Source of the DNA: Lutraria lutraria
Lineage: Eukaryota > Mollusca > Bivalvia > Venerida > Mactridae
NCBI GenBank assembly: GCA_964023205.1
Contig: OZ026844.1
Coordinates: forward strand, 25,394,934 to 25,458,933
Length of the DNA: 64,000 nt
Direction: 5' to 3'
Part shown: piece by piece, positions 45,901-59,150 of the stretch
Position numbering within the stretch: position 1 is the first letter of the stretch
Layout: each line of letters begins with the position of its first letter
The notes under the pieces: model-generated
What the model saw: the letters and a program-made list of their open reading frames with translations, nothing else
Databases searched by the model: none
Told to the model about the DNA's origin: nothing
Made by a program: the position numbers and the translations under genes

Positions 45901-48900
45901 ACCTCTGCGTGCCCATAACTTCATTTTGTACGTCTGGTGTTGATCGGTAATTCTTGTGTGTTGGACATCAATTAGATAATCATAAACTTAGTGTGTGATG
46001 TGTGTCTGTTAATAGATCTGTTTGAAACATAGTTGTGTGCCATAACCTCATTTTGTAGGTCACTTGTTGATTGGTAATTCTTGTGTGTTGGACCTCATTT
46101 AGATAATCATAAACTTACTGTGTGATGTGTGTTTGTTTTTACCTCTGTGTGCCAATAACCTTATTTTGTAGATCTGGTGTTGATCGGTAATTCTTGTGTG
46201 TTGGACCTCATTTAGATAATCATAAACTCACTGTGTGATGTGTGTGTTTTTTACCTCTGCGTGCCCATACATTCATTTTGTAGGTCTGGTGTTGATCGGT
46301 AATTCTTGTGTGTTGGACCTCAATAAGATCATTATAAAGTTACTGTGTGATGTGTGTGTGTTTTTACCTCTGTGTGCCCATAACCTCATTTTGTAGGTCT
46401 GGTGTTGATCGGTAATTCTTGTGTGTTGGACCTCATTGAGATAATCATAAACTCACTGTGTGATGTGTGTGTGTTTTTACCTCTGCGTGCCCATAACTTC
46501 ATTTTGTACGTCTGGTGTTGATCGGTAATTCTTGTGTGTTGGACATCATTTAGATAATCATAAACTTACTGTGTGATGTGTGTGTGTTTTAGGTCTGTTT
46601 GAAACATAGTTGTGTGCCATAACCTCATTTTGTAGGTCACGTGTTGATCGGTAATTCTTGTGTGTTGGACCTCATTTAGATAATCATAAACTTACTGTGT
46701 GATGTGTGTGTGTTTTTACCTCTGCGTGCCCATAACTTCATTTTGTAGGTCTGGGGTTGATCGGTAATTCTTGTGTGTTGGACATCATTTAGATAATCAT
46801 AAACTTACTGTGTAATGTGTGTGTGTTTTTAGGTCTGTTTGAATGATAGTTGTGGGCCATAACCTAATTTTGTAGGTCTGGTGTTGATCGGTAATTATTG
46901 TGTGTTGGACCTGATTTAGATAATCAGAAACTTACTGTGTGATGCGTGTGTGTTTTTACCTCTGTGTGGACATAAATTCATTTTGTAGGTCTAGTGTTGA
47001 TCGGTAATTCTTTTGTGTAGGACCTCATTTAGATAATCATAAACTCACTGTGTGATGTATGTGTGTTTTTAGGTCTGTTTGAAACATAGTTGTGTGCCAT
47101 AACCTCATTTTGTAGATCTGGTGTTGATCGGTAATTCTTGTGTGTTGGACCTCATTGAGATAATCATAAACTCACTGTGTGATGTGTGAGTGTTTATACC
47201 TCTGCGTGCCCATAACTTCATTTTGTACGTCTGGTGTTGATCGATAATTCTTTTGTGTTGGACATCATTTAGATAATCATAAACTTACTGTGTGATGTTT
47301 GTGTGTTTAAGGTCTGTTTGAAACATAGTTGTGTGCCATGACCTCATTTTGTAGGTCACGTGTTGATCGGTAATTCTTGTGTGTTGGACCTCATTTAGAT
47401 AATCATAAACTTACTGTGTGATGTGTGTGTGTTTTTACCTCTGTGTGCCAATAACCTCATTTTGTAGATCTGGTGTTGATAGGTAATTCTTGTGTGTTGG
47501 ACCTCATTTAGATAATCATAAACACACTGTGTGATGTGTGTGTGTTTTTACCTCTGCGTGCCCATAACTTCATTTCGTTGGTCTGGGGTTGATCGGTAAT
47601 TTTTGTGTGTTGGACCTCAATTAGATCATTTTAAACTTACTGTGTGATGTGTGTGTATGATTTTAGGTCTGTTTGAAACATAGTTGTGTGCCCAAAACCT
47701 CATTTTGTAGGTCTGATGTTGATCGGTAATTCTTGTGTGTTGGACGTCATTCACATAATCACAAACTTACTGTGTGATGTGTGTGTTTTTACCTATGTTT
47801 GGAACCTAGTTGTGTGCCCATAACTTCATTTTGTAGGTTTGGTGTTGATCGGTAATTCTTGTGTGTTGGACCTGATTTAGATAATCAGAAACTTACTGTG
47901 TGATGTGTGTGTGTTTTTACCTCTGTGTGGCCATAAACTCATTTTGTAGGTCTAGTGTTGATCGTTAATTCTTTTGAGTTGGACCTCATTTAGATACTCA
48001 TAAACTTACTGTGTGATGTGTCTTTTTATACATCTGTTTGAAACAGGGTTGTGTGTCCATAACCTCATTTTCTAGGTCTGGTGTTGATCGGTAATTCTTG
48101 TGTGTTCGACCTCATTCAGATAATTATAAAGTTACTGTGTAATGTGTGTGAGTTTTTACCTCTGTTTGCCCATAACCTCATTTTGTAGGTCTAGTGTTGA
48201 TCGGTAATCCTTATGTGTTGGACCTCATTTAGATAATCATAAACTTACTGTGTGATGTGTCTTTTTTTACATCTGTTTGAAACAGAGTTTTGTGCCATAA
48301 CCTCATTTTGTAGGTCACGTGTTGATCGGTAATTCTTGTATGTTGGACCTCATTTGGATAATCATAAACTTACTGCGTGATGTGTGTGTGTTTTTACCTC
48401 TGTGTGCCAATAACCTCATTTTGTAGGTCTGGTGTTGATCGGTAATTCTTGTGTGCTGGACCTTATTTAGATAATCATAAACTCACTGTGTGATGTGTGT
48501 GTGTTTTTACCTCTGCGTGCCCATATCTTCATTTTGTTGGTTTGGGGTTTATCGGTAATTCTTGTGTGTTGGACCTCAATTAGATCATTATAAAGTTACT
48601 ATGTGATGTGTGTGTGTTTTTACCTCTGTGTGCCCATAACCTCATTTTGTAGGTCTGGTGTTGATCGGTAATTCTTGTGTGTTGGACCTCATTTAGATAA
48701 TCAGAAACTTACTGTGTGATGTGTGTGTGTTTTTACCTCTGTGTGGCCATAAACTCATTTTGTAGGTCTAGTGTTGATCGGTAATCCTTATGTGTTGGAC
48801 CTCATTTAGATAATCATAAACTTACTGTGTGATGTGTCTTTTTTTACATCTGTTTGAAACAGAGTTGTGTGCCATAACCTCATTTTGTAGGTCACGTGTT

Positions 48901-50000
48901 GATCGGTAATTCTTGTGTGTTGGACCTGATTTAGATATCATAAACTTACTGTGTGATGTGTGTGTGTTTTTACCTCTGTGTGCCAATAACCTCATTTTGT
49001 AGGTCTGGTGTTGATCGGTAATTCTTGTGTGCTGGACCTCCTTTAGATAATCATAAACTCACTGTGTGATGTGTGTGTGTTTTTACCTCTGCTTGCCCAT
49101 AACTTCATTTTGTTGGTCTGGGGTTGATCGGTAATTCTTGTGTGTTGGACCTCAATTAGATCATTATAAAGTTACTGGGTGATGTGTGTGTGTTTTTACC
49201 TCTGTGTGCCCATATCCTCATTTTGTAGGTCTGGTGTTGATCGGTAATCCTTGTGTGTTGGACCTCATTTAGATAATCATAAACTTACTGTGTGATGTGT
49301 CTTTTTTTAATTCTGTTTGAAACAGGGTTGTGTGTCCATTACCTCATTTTCTAGGTCTGGTGTTGATCGGTAATTCTTGTGTGTTCGACCTCATTCAGAT
49401 AATCATAAAGTTACTGTGTGATGAGTGTGTTTTTACCTCTGTGTGCCCATAACCTCATTTTACAGGTCTGGTGTTGATCGGTAATTCTTGTGTGTAGGAC
49501 CTCATTCAGATAATCATAAACTTACTGTGTGATGTGTGTGTGTTTTTAGGTCTGTTTGAAACATAGTTGTGTGCCATAACCTCATTTTGTAGGTCTGGTG
49601 TTGATCGGTAATTCTTGTGTGTTGGACCTCATTCAGATAACCATAAACTTACTGTGTGATGTGTGTGTGTTTTTACCTCTGTGTGCCCATAACTTCATTT
49701 TGTAGGTCTGGTGTTGATCGGTAATTATTGTGTGTTGGACCTCATTTAGATAATCATAAAGTTAATGTGTGATGTGTGTGTGGTTTTACCTCTGTGTGCC
49801 CATAAATTCATTTTGTAGGTCTGGTGTTAATCGGTAATTCTTGTATGTTGGACCTCATTTAGATAATCATTAACTTACTGTGTGATGTGTCTTTTTTTAC
49901 ATCTGTTTGAAAATGAGTTGTGTGCCCATTACCTCATTTTGTAGATCTGGTGTTGATCGGTAATTTTTGTGTGTTGGACCTCATTTAGATAATCATAAAC
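33700..50000 (+). repeat. Higher-order repeat, about 12.05-kb offset
   Basis: Landmarks in 33.7-35.8 kb recur about 12,050 bp on: 'tttgtgtgttttta' at 33711 and 45761, 'aatgatagttgtgggcc' at 34791 and 46842, and 'gatgcgtgtgtg' at 34890 and 46941. Further right the offset falls to 11,349 ('acaggtctgg' at 38113 and 49462), because the left block holds an extra repeat of about 0.7 kb (36.7-37.4 kb against 37.4-38.1 kb). Confidence 0.88.
38900..43400 (+). repeat. Higher-order repeat, three copies of exactly 1726 bp
   Basis: The unusual shortened junction 'gtcagttttacctctg' occurs at 39201, 40927 and 42653, spaced 1726 and 1726 bp. Other variants, such as 'gtaaatcttgttcgttgg' and 'cttttgagttggaactc', keep the same spacing. 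The third copy diverges after about 43.3 kb. The unit is about 14-15 monomers. Copies look nearly identical, which points to recent amplification. Confidence 0.92.
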
Positions 50001-53000
50001 TCACTGTGTGATGTGTGTGTGTTTTTACCTCTGCGTGCCCATAACTTCATTTTGTACGTCTGGTGTTGATCGGTAATTCTTGTGTGTTGGACATCATTTA
50101 GATAATCATAAACTTACTGTGTGATGTGTGTGTGTTTTAGGTCTGTTTGAAACATAGTTGTGTGCCATAACCTCATTTTGTAGGTCACATGTTGATCGGT
50201 AATTCTTGTGTGTTGGACCTCATTTAGATAATCATAAACTTACTGTGTGATGTGTGTGTGTTTTTACCTCTGTGTGCCAATAACCTCATTTTGTAGATCT
50301 GGTGTTGATAGGTAATTCTTGTGTGTTGGACCTCATTTAGATAATCATAAACACACTGTGTGATGTGTGTGTGTTTTTACCTCTGCGTGCCCATAACTTC
50401 ATTTCGTTGGTCTGGGGTTGATCGGTAATTTTTGTGTGTTGGACCTCAATTAGATCATTTTAAACTTACTGTGTGATGTGTGTGTGTGATTTTAGGTCTG
50501 TTTGAAACATAGTTGTGTGCCCAAAACCTCATTTTGTAGGTCTGATGTTGATCGGTAATTCTTGTGTGTTGGACGTCATTCACATAATCACAAACTTACT
50601 GTGTGATGTGTGTGTTTTTACCTATGTTTGAAACCTAGTTGTGTGCCCATAACTTCATTTTGTAGGTTTGGTGTTGATCGGTAATTCTTGTGTGTTGGAC
50701 CTGATTTAGATAATCAGAAACTTACTGTGTGATGTGTGTGTGTTTTTACCTCTGTGTGCCAATAACCTCATTTTGTAGGTCTGGTGTTGATCGGTAATTC
50801 TTGTGTGCTGGACCTCCTTTAGATAATCATAAACTCACTGTGTGATGTGTGTGTGTTTTTACCTCTGCTTGCCCATAACTTCATTTTGTTGGTCTGGGGT
50901 TGATCGGTAATTCTTGTGTGTTGGACCTCAATTAGATCATTATAAAGTTACTGGGTGATGTGTGTGTGTTTTTACCTCTGTGTGCCCATATCCTCATTTT
51001 GTAGGTCTGGTGTTGATCGGTAATCCTTGTGTGTTGGACCTCATTTAGATAATCATAAACTTACTGTGTGATGTGTCTTTTTTTAATTCTGTTTGAAACA
51101 GGGTTGTGTGTCCATTACCTCATTTTCTAGGTCTGGTGTTGATCGGTAATTCTTGTGTGTTCGACCTCATTCAGATAATCATAAAGTTACTGTGTGATGA
51201 GTGTGTTTTTACCTCTGTGTGCCCATAACCTCATTTTACAGGTCTGGTGTTGATCGGTAATTCTTGTGTGTAGGACCTCATTCAGATAATCATAAACTTA
51301 CTGTGTGATGTGTGTGTGTTTTTAGGTCTGTTTGAAACATAGTTGTGTGCCATAACCTCATTTTGTAGGTCTGGTGTTGATCGGTAATTCTTGTGTGTTG
51401 GACCTCATTCAGATAACCATAAACTTACTGTGTGATGTGTGTGTGTTTTTACCTCTGTGTGCCCATAACTTCATTTTGTAGGTCTGGTGTTGATCGGTAA
51501 TTATTGTGTGTTGGACCTCATTTAGATAATCATAAAGTTAATGTGTGATGTGTGTGTGGTTTTACCTCTGTGTGCCCATAAATTCATTTTGTAGGTCTGG
51601 TGTTAATCGGTAATTCTTGTATGTTGGACCTCATTTAGATAATCATTAACTTACTGTGTGATGTGTCTTTTTTTACATCTGTTTGAAAATGAGTTGTGTG
51701 CCCATTACCTCATTTTGTAGATCTGGTGTTGATCGGTAATTTTTGTGTGTTGGACCTCATTTAGATAATCATAAACTCACTGTGTGATGTGTGTGTGTTT
51801 TTACCTCTGCGTGCCCATAACTTCATTTTGTACGTCTGGTGTTGATCGGTAATTCTTGTGTGTTGGACATCATTTAGATAATCATAAACTTACTGTGTGA
51901 TGTGTGTGTGTTTTAGGTCTGTTTGAAACATAGTTGTGTGCCATAACCTCATTTTGTAGGTCACGTGTTGATCGGTAATTCTTGTGTGTTGGACCTCATT
52001 TAGATAATCATAAACTTACTGTGTGATGCGTGTGTGTTTTTACCTCTGTGTGGACATAAATTCATTTTGTAGGTCTAGTGTTGATCGGTAATTCTTTTGT
52101 GTAGGACCTCATTTAGATAATCATAAACTCACTGTGTGATGTATGTGTGTTTTTAGGTCTGTTTGAAACATAGTTGTGTGCCATAACCTCATTTTGTAGA
52201 TCTGGTGTTGATCGGTAATTCTTGTGTGTTGGACCTCATTGAGATAATCATAAACTCACTGTGTGATGTGTGAGTGTTTATACCTCTGCGTGCCCATAAC
52301 TTCATTTTGTACGTCTGGTGTTGATCGATAATTCTTTTGTGTTGGACATCATTTAGATAATCATAAACTTACTGTGTGATGTTTGTGTGTTTAAGGTCTG
52401 TTTGAAACATAGTTGTGTGCCATGACCTCATTTTGTAGGTCACGTGTTGATCGGTAATTCTTGTGTGTTGGACCTCATTTAGATAATCATAAACTTACTG
52501 TGTGATGTGTGTGTGTTTTTACCTCTGTGTGCCAATAACCTCATTTTGTAGATCTGGTGTTGATAGGTAATTCTTGTGTGTTGGACCTCATTTAGATAAT
52601 CATAAACACACTGTGTGATGTGTGTGTGTTTTTACCTCTGCGTGCCCATAACTTCATTTCGTTGGTCTGGGGTTGATCGGTAATTTTTGTGTGTTGGACC
52701 TCAATTAGATCATTTTAAACTTACTGTGTGATGTGTGTGTGTGATTTTAGGTCTGTTTGAAACATAGTTGTGTGCCCAAAACCTCATTTTGTAGGTCTGA
52801 TGTTGATCGGTAATTCTTGTGTGTTGGACGTCATTCACATAATCACAAACTTACTGTGTGATGTGTGTGTTTTTACCTATGTTTGAAACCTAGTTGTGTG
52901 CCCATAACTTCATTTTGTAGGTTTGGTGTTGATCGGTAATTCTTGTGTGTTGGACCTGATTTAGATAATCAGAAACTTACTGTGTGATGTGTGTGTGTTT

Positions 53001-55150
53001 TTACCTCTGTGTGGCCATAAACTCATTTTGTAGGTCTAGTGTTGATCGTTAATTCTTTTGAGTTGGACCTCATTTAGATACTCATAAACTTACTGTGTGA
53101 TGTGTCTTTTTATACATCTGTTTGAAACAGGGTTGTGTGTCCATAACCTCATTTTCTAGGTCTGGTGTTGATCGGAAATTCTTGTGTGTTCGACCTCATT
53201 CAGATAATTATAAAGTTACTGTGTAATGTGTGTGAGTTTTTACCTCTGTTTGCCCATAACCTCATTTTGTAGGTCTAGTGTTGATCGGTAATCCTTATGT
53301 GTTGGACCTCATTTAGATAATCATAAACTTACTGTGTGATGTGTCTTTTTTTACATCTGTTTGAAACAGAGTTTTGTGCCATAACCTCATTTTGTAGGTC
53401 ACGTGTTGATCGGTAATTCTTGTATGTTGGACCTCATTTGGATAATCATAAACTTACTGCGTGATGTGTGTGTGTTTTTACCTCTGTGTGCCAATAACCT
53501 CATTTTGTAGGTCTGGTGTTGATCGGTAATTCTTGTGTGCTGGACCTTATTTAGATAATCATAAACTCACTGTGTGATGTGTGTGTGTTTTTACCTCTGC
53601 GTGCCCATATCTTCATTTTGTTGGTTTGGGGTTTATCGGTAATTCTTGTGTGTTGGACCTCAATTAGATCATTATAAAGTTACTGTGTGATGTGTGTGTG
53701 TTTTTACCTCTGTGTGCCCATAACCTCATTTTGTAGGTCTGGTGTTGATCGGTAATTCTTGTGTGTTGGACCTCATTTAGATAATCAGAAACTTACTGTG
53801 TGATGTGTGTGTGTTTTTACCTCTGTGTGGCCATAAACTCATTTTGTAGGTCTAGTGTTGATCGGTAATCCTTATGTGTTGGACCTCATTTAGATAATCA
53901 TAAACTTACTGTGTGATGTGTCTTTTTTTACATCTGTTTGAAACAGAGTTGTGTGCCATAACCTCATTTTGTAGGTCACGTGTTGATCGGTAATTCTTGT
54001 GTGTTGGACCTGATTTAGATATCATAAACTTACTGTGTGATGTGTGTGTGTTTTTACCTCTGTGTGCCAATAACCTCATTTTGTAGGTCTGGTGTTGATC
54101 GGTAATTCTTGTGTGCTGGACCTCCTTTAGATAATCATAAACTCACTGTGTGATGTGTGTGTGTTTTTACCTCTGCTTGCCCATAACTTCATTTTGTTGG
54201 TCTGGGGTTGATCGGTAATTCTTGTGTGTTGGACCTCAATTAGATCATTATAAAGTTACTGGGTGATGTGTGTGTGTTTTTACCTCTGTGTGCCCATATC
54301 CTCATTATGTAGGTCTGGTGTTGATCGGTAATCCTTGTGTGTTGGACCTCATTTAGATAATCATAAACTTACTGTGTGATGTGTCTTTTTTTAATTCTGT
54401 TTGAAACAGGGTTGTGTGTCCATTACCTCATTTTCTAGGTCTGGTGTTGATCGGTAATTCTTGTGTGTTCGACCTCATTCAGATAATCATAAAGTTACTG
54501 TGTGATGAGTGTGTTTTTACCTCTGTGTGCCCATAACCTCATTTTACAGGTCTGGTGTTGATCGGTAATTCTTGTGTGTAGGACCTCATTCAGATAATCA
54601 TAAACTTACTGTGTGATGTGTGTGTGTTTTTAGGTCTGTTTGAAACATAGTTGTGTGCCATAACCTCATTTTGTAGGTCTGGTGTTGATCGGTAATTCTT
54701 GTGTGTTGGACCTCATTCAGATAACCATAAACTTACTGTGTGATGTGTGTGTGTTTTTACCTCTGTGTGCCCATAACTTCATTTTGTAGGTCTGGTGTTG
54801 ATCGGTAATTATTGTGTGTTGGACCTCATTTAGATAATCATAAAGTTAATGTGTGATGTGTGTGTGGTTTTACCTCTGTGTGCCCATAAATTCATTTTGT
54901 AGGTCTGGTGTTGATCGGTAATTCTTGTATGTTGGACCTCATTTAGATAATCATTAACTTACTGTGTGATGTGTCTTTTTTTACATCTGTTTGAAAATGA
55001 GTTGTGTGCCCATTACCTCATTTTGTAGATCTGGTGTTGATCGGTAATTTTTGTGTGTTGGACCTCATTTAGATAATCATAAACTCACTGTGTGATGTGT
55101 GTGTTTTTACCTCTGCGTGCCCATAACTTCATTTTGTAGGTCAGGTGTTG
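46900..55150 (+). repeat. Higher-order repeat, exactly 5084-bp offset
   Basis: 'gatgcgtgtgtg' at 46941 and 52025, and 'acaggtctgg' at 49462 and 54546, both give 5084 bp. An extra copy of 'acaggtctgg' at 51238 (1776 bp after 49462) marks an additional internal duplication of about 1.8 kb. Confidence 0.9.
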
Positions 55151-55199
55151 ATCGGTAATTTTTGTGTGTTGGACCTCATCTATATAATCATAAACTTAC

Positions 55200-58100
55200 T
55201 ATGAGATATGTGTTTGTTTTTACGTCTGTTTGAAAGATAGTTGTGTGCCACAACGTAATTTTGTAGGTCTGGTGTTGATCGGTAATTCTTGTGTGTTGGA
55301 CCTGATTTAGATAATCAGAAACTTACTGTGTGATGTGTCTTTTTTTACATCTGTTTGAAACAGAGTTGTGTGCCCATAACCTCATTTTGTAGGTTTGGTG
55401 TTGATCGGTAAATCTTGTTCGTTGGATCTCATTTACATAATCATCAACTTACTGTGTGATGTGTCTTTTTTTACATCTGTTTGAAACAGAGTCGTATGCC
55501 CATAACCTCATTTTGTAGGTCTGGTGTTGATCGGTAATTCTTGAGTGTTGGACCTCATTCAGATAATCATAAACTGACTGTGTGATGTGTGTGTGGTTTT
55601 ACCTCTGTGTGCCCATAACCTCATTTTGTATGTCAGTTTTACCTCTGTGTGCCAATAACCTCATTTGGCAGATCTGGTGTTGATCGGTAATTCTTGTGTG
55701 TTGGACCTCATTTAGATAATAATGAACTTACTGTGTGATGTGTGTGTTTTTACATCTGTTTGAAACAGAGTTGTGTGCCCATAACCTCATTTTGTAGATC
55801 TGGTGTTGATCGGTAATTCTTGTGTGTTGGACCTCAATTAGATCATTATAAAGTTACTGTGTGATGTGTGTGTGTTTTTACCTCTGTGTGCCCATAACCT
55901 CATTTTTTAGGTCTGGTGTTGATCGGTAATCCTTGTGTGTTGGACCTCATTTAGATAATCATAAACTTACTGTGTGATGTGTCTTTTTTTACATCTGTTT
56001 GAAATAGGGTTGTGTGTCCATAACCTCATTTTCTAGGTCTGGTGTTGATCGGTAATTCTTGTGTGTTGGACCTCATTTAGATAATCATAAACTTACTGTG
56101 TGATGTGTCTTTTTTAAGGTCTGTTTGAAACATAGTTGTGTGCCCAAAAACTCATTTTGTAGGTCTGGTGTTGATCGGTAATTCTTGTGTGTTGGACGTC
56201 ATTCAGATAATCAGAAACTTACTGTTTGATGTTTGTGTTTTTACCTCTGTTTGAAACCTAGTTGTGTGCCCGTAACCTCATTTTGTAGGTCTGGTGTTGA
56301 TCGGTAATTTTTCTGTGTTGGACCTCATTTAGATAATCATATACTTACTGTGTGATGTGTGTGTGTTTTTACCTCTGTGTGCCCATAACCTCATTTTGTA
56401 GGTCAGGTGTTGATCGGTAATTCTTCTGTGTTGGACCTCATTTAGATAATCATAAACTTACTGTGTGATGTGTGTGTGTTTTAGGTCTGTTTGAAACATA
56501 GTTGTGTGCCATAACCTCATTTTGTAGGTCACGTGTTGATCGGTAATTCTTGTGTGTTGGACCTCATTTAGATAATCATAAACTTACTGTGTGATGTGTG
56601 TGTGTTTTTACCTCTGCGTGCCCATAATTTCATTTTGTAGGTCTAGTGTTGATCGTTAATTCTTTTGAGTTGGACCTCATTTAGATACTCATAAACTTAC
56701 TGTGTGATGTGTCTTTTTATACATCTGTTTGAAACAGGGTTGTGTGTCCATAACCTCATTTTCTAGGTCTGGTGTTGATCGGTAATTCTTGTGTGTTCGA
56801 CCTAATTCAGATAATTATAAAGTTACTATGTAATGTGTATGAGTTTTTACCTCTGTTTGCCCATAACCTCATTTTCTAGGTCTGGTGTTGATCGGTAATT
56901 CTTGTGTGTAGGACCTCATTCAGATAATCATAAACTTACTGTGTGATGTGTGTGTGTTTTTAGGTCTGTTTGAAACATAGTTGTGTGCCATAACCTCATT
57001 TTGTAGGTCTGGTGTTGATCGGTAATTCTTGTGTGTTGGACCTCATTCAGATAACCATAAACTTACTGTGTGATGTGTGTGTGTTTTTACCTCTGTGTGC
57101 CCATAACTTCATTTTGTAGGTCTGGTGTTGATCGGTAATTATTGTGTGTTGGACCTCATTTAGATAATCATAAAGTTAATGTGTGATGTGTGTGTGGTTT
57201 TACCTCTGTGTGCCCATAAATTCATTTTGTAGGTCTGGTGTTGATCGGTAATTCTTGTATGTTGGACCTCATTTAGATAATCATTAACTTACTGTGTGAT
57301 GTGTCTTTTTTTACATCTGTTTGAAAATGAGTTGTGTGCCCATTACCTCATTTTGTAGATCTGGTGTTGATCGGTAATTTTTGTGTGTTGGACCTCATTT
57401 AGATAATCATAAACTCACTGTGTGATGTGTGTGTTTTTACCTCTGCGTGCCCATAACTTCATTTTGTAGGTCAGGTGTTGATCGGTAATTTTTGTGTGTT
57501 GGACCTCATCTATATAATCATAAACTTACTATGAGATATGTGTTTGTTTTTACGTCTGTTTGAAAGATAGTTGTGTGCCATAACGTAATTTTGTAGGTCT
57601 GGTGTTGATCGGTAATTCTTGTGTGTTGGACCTGATTTAGATAATCAGAAACTTACTGTGTGATGTGTCTTTTTTTACATCTGTTTGAAACAGAGTTGTG
57701 TGCCCATAACCTCATTTTGTAGGTTTGGTGTTGATCGGTAAATCTTGTTCGTTGGATCTCATTTACATAATCATCAACTTACTGTGTGATGTGTCTTTTT
57801 TTACATCTGTTTGAAACAGAGTCGTATGCCCATAACCTCATTTTGTAGGTCTGGTGTTGATCGGTAATTCTTGAGTGTTGGACCTCATTCAGATAATCAT
57901 AAACTGACTGTGTGATGTGTGTGTGGTTTTACCTCTGTGTGCCCATAACCTCATTTTGTATGTCAGTTTTACCTCTGTGTGCCAATAACCTCATTTGGCA
58001 GATCTGGTGTTGATCGGTAATTCTTGTGTGTTGGACCTCATTTAGATAATAATGAACTTACTGTGTGATGTGTGTGTTTTTACATCTGTTTGAAACAGAG

Positions 58101-59150
58101 TTGTGTGCCCATAACCTCATTTTGTAGATCTGGTGTTGATCGGTAATTCTTGTGTGTTGGACCTCAATTAGATCATTATAAAGTTACTGTGTGATGTGTG
58201 TGTGTTTTTACCTCTGTGTGCCCATAACCTCATTTTTTAGGTCTGGTGTTGATCGGTAATCCTTGTGTGTTGGACCTCATTTAGATAATCATAAACTTAC
58301 TGTGTGATGTGTCTTTTTTTACATCTGTTTGAAATAGGGTTGTGTGTCCATAACCTCATTTTCTAGGTCTGGTGTTGATCGGTAATTCTTGTGTGTTGGA
58401 CCTCATTTAGATAATCATAAACTTACTGTGTGATGTGTCTTTTTTAAGGTCTGTTTGAAACATAGTTGTGTGCCCAAAAACTCATTTTGTAGGTCTGGTG
58501 TTGATCGGTAATTCTTGTGTGTTGGACGTCATTCAGATAATCAGAAACTTACTGTTTGATGTTTGTGTTTTTACCTCTGTTTGAAACCTAGTTGTGTGCC
58601 CATAACCTCATTTTGTAGGTCTGGTGTTGATCGGTAATTTTTCTGTGTTGGACCTCATTTAGATAATCATATACTTACTGTGTGATGTGTGTGTGTTTTT
58701 ACCTCTGTGTGCCCATAACCTCATTTTGTAGGTCAGGTGTTGATCGGTAATTCTTCTGTGTTGGACCTCATTTAGATAATCATAAACTTACTGTGTGATG
58801 TGTGTGTGTTTTAGGTCTGTTTGAAACATAGTTGTGTGCCATAACCTCATTTTGTAGGTCACGTGTTGATCGGTAATTCTTGTGTGTTGGACCTCATTTA
58901 GATAATCATAAACTTACTGTGTGATGTGTGTGTGTTTTTACCTCTGCGTGCCCATAATTTCATTTTGTAGGTCTAGTGTTGATCGTTAATTCTTTTGAGT
59001 TGGACCTCATTTAGATACTCATAAACTTACTGTGTGATGTGTCTTTTTATACATCTGTTTGAAACAGGGTTGTGTGTCCATAACCTCATTTTCTAGGTCT
59101 GGTGTTGATCGGTAATTCTTGTGTGTTCGACCTAATTCAGATAATTATAA
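55200..59150 (+). repeat. Higher-order repeat, exactly 2330-bp offset
   Basis: 'aacgtaattttg' at 55254 and 57584 and 'cagttttacc' at 55634 and 57964 both give 2330 bp. The same block matches 38.8-39.2 kb at an offset of exactly 16,433 (38821 to 55254; 39201 to 55634). Confidence 0.9.
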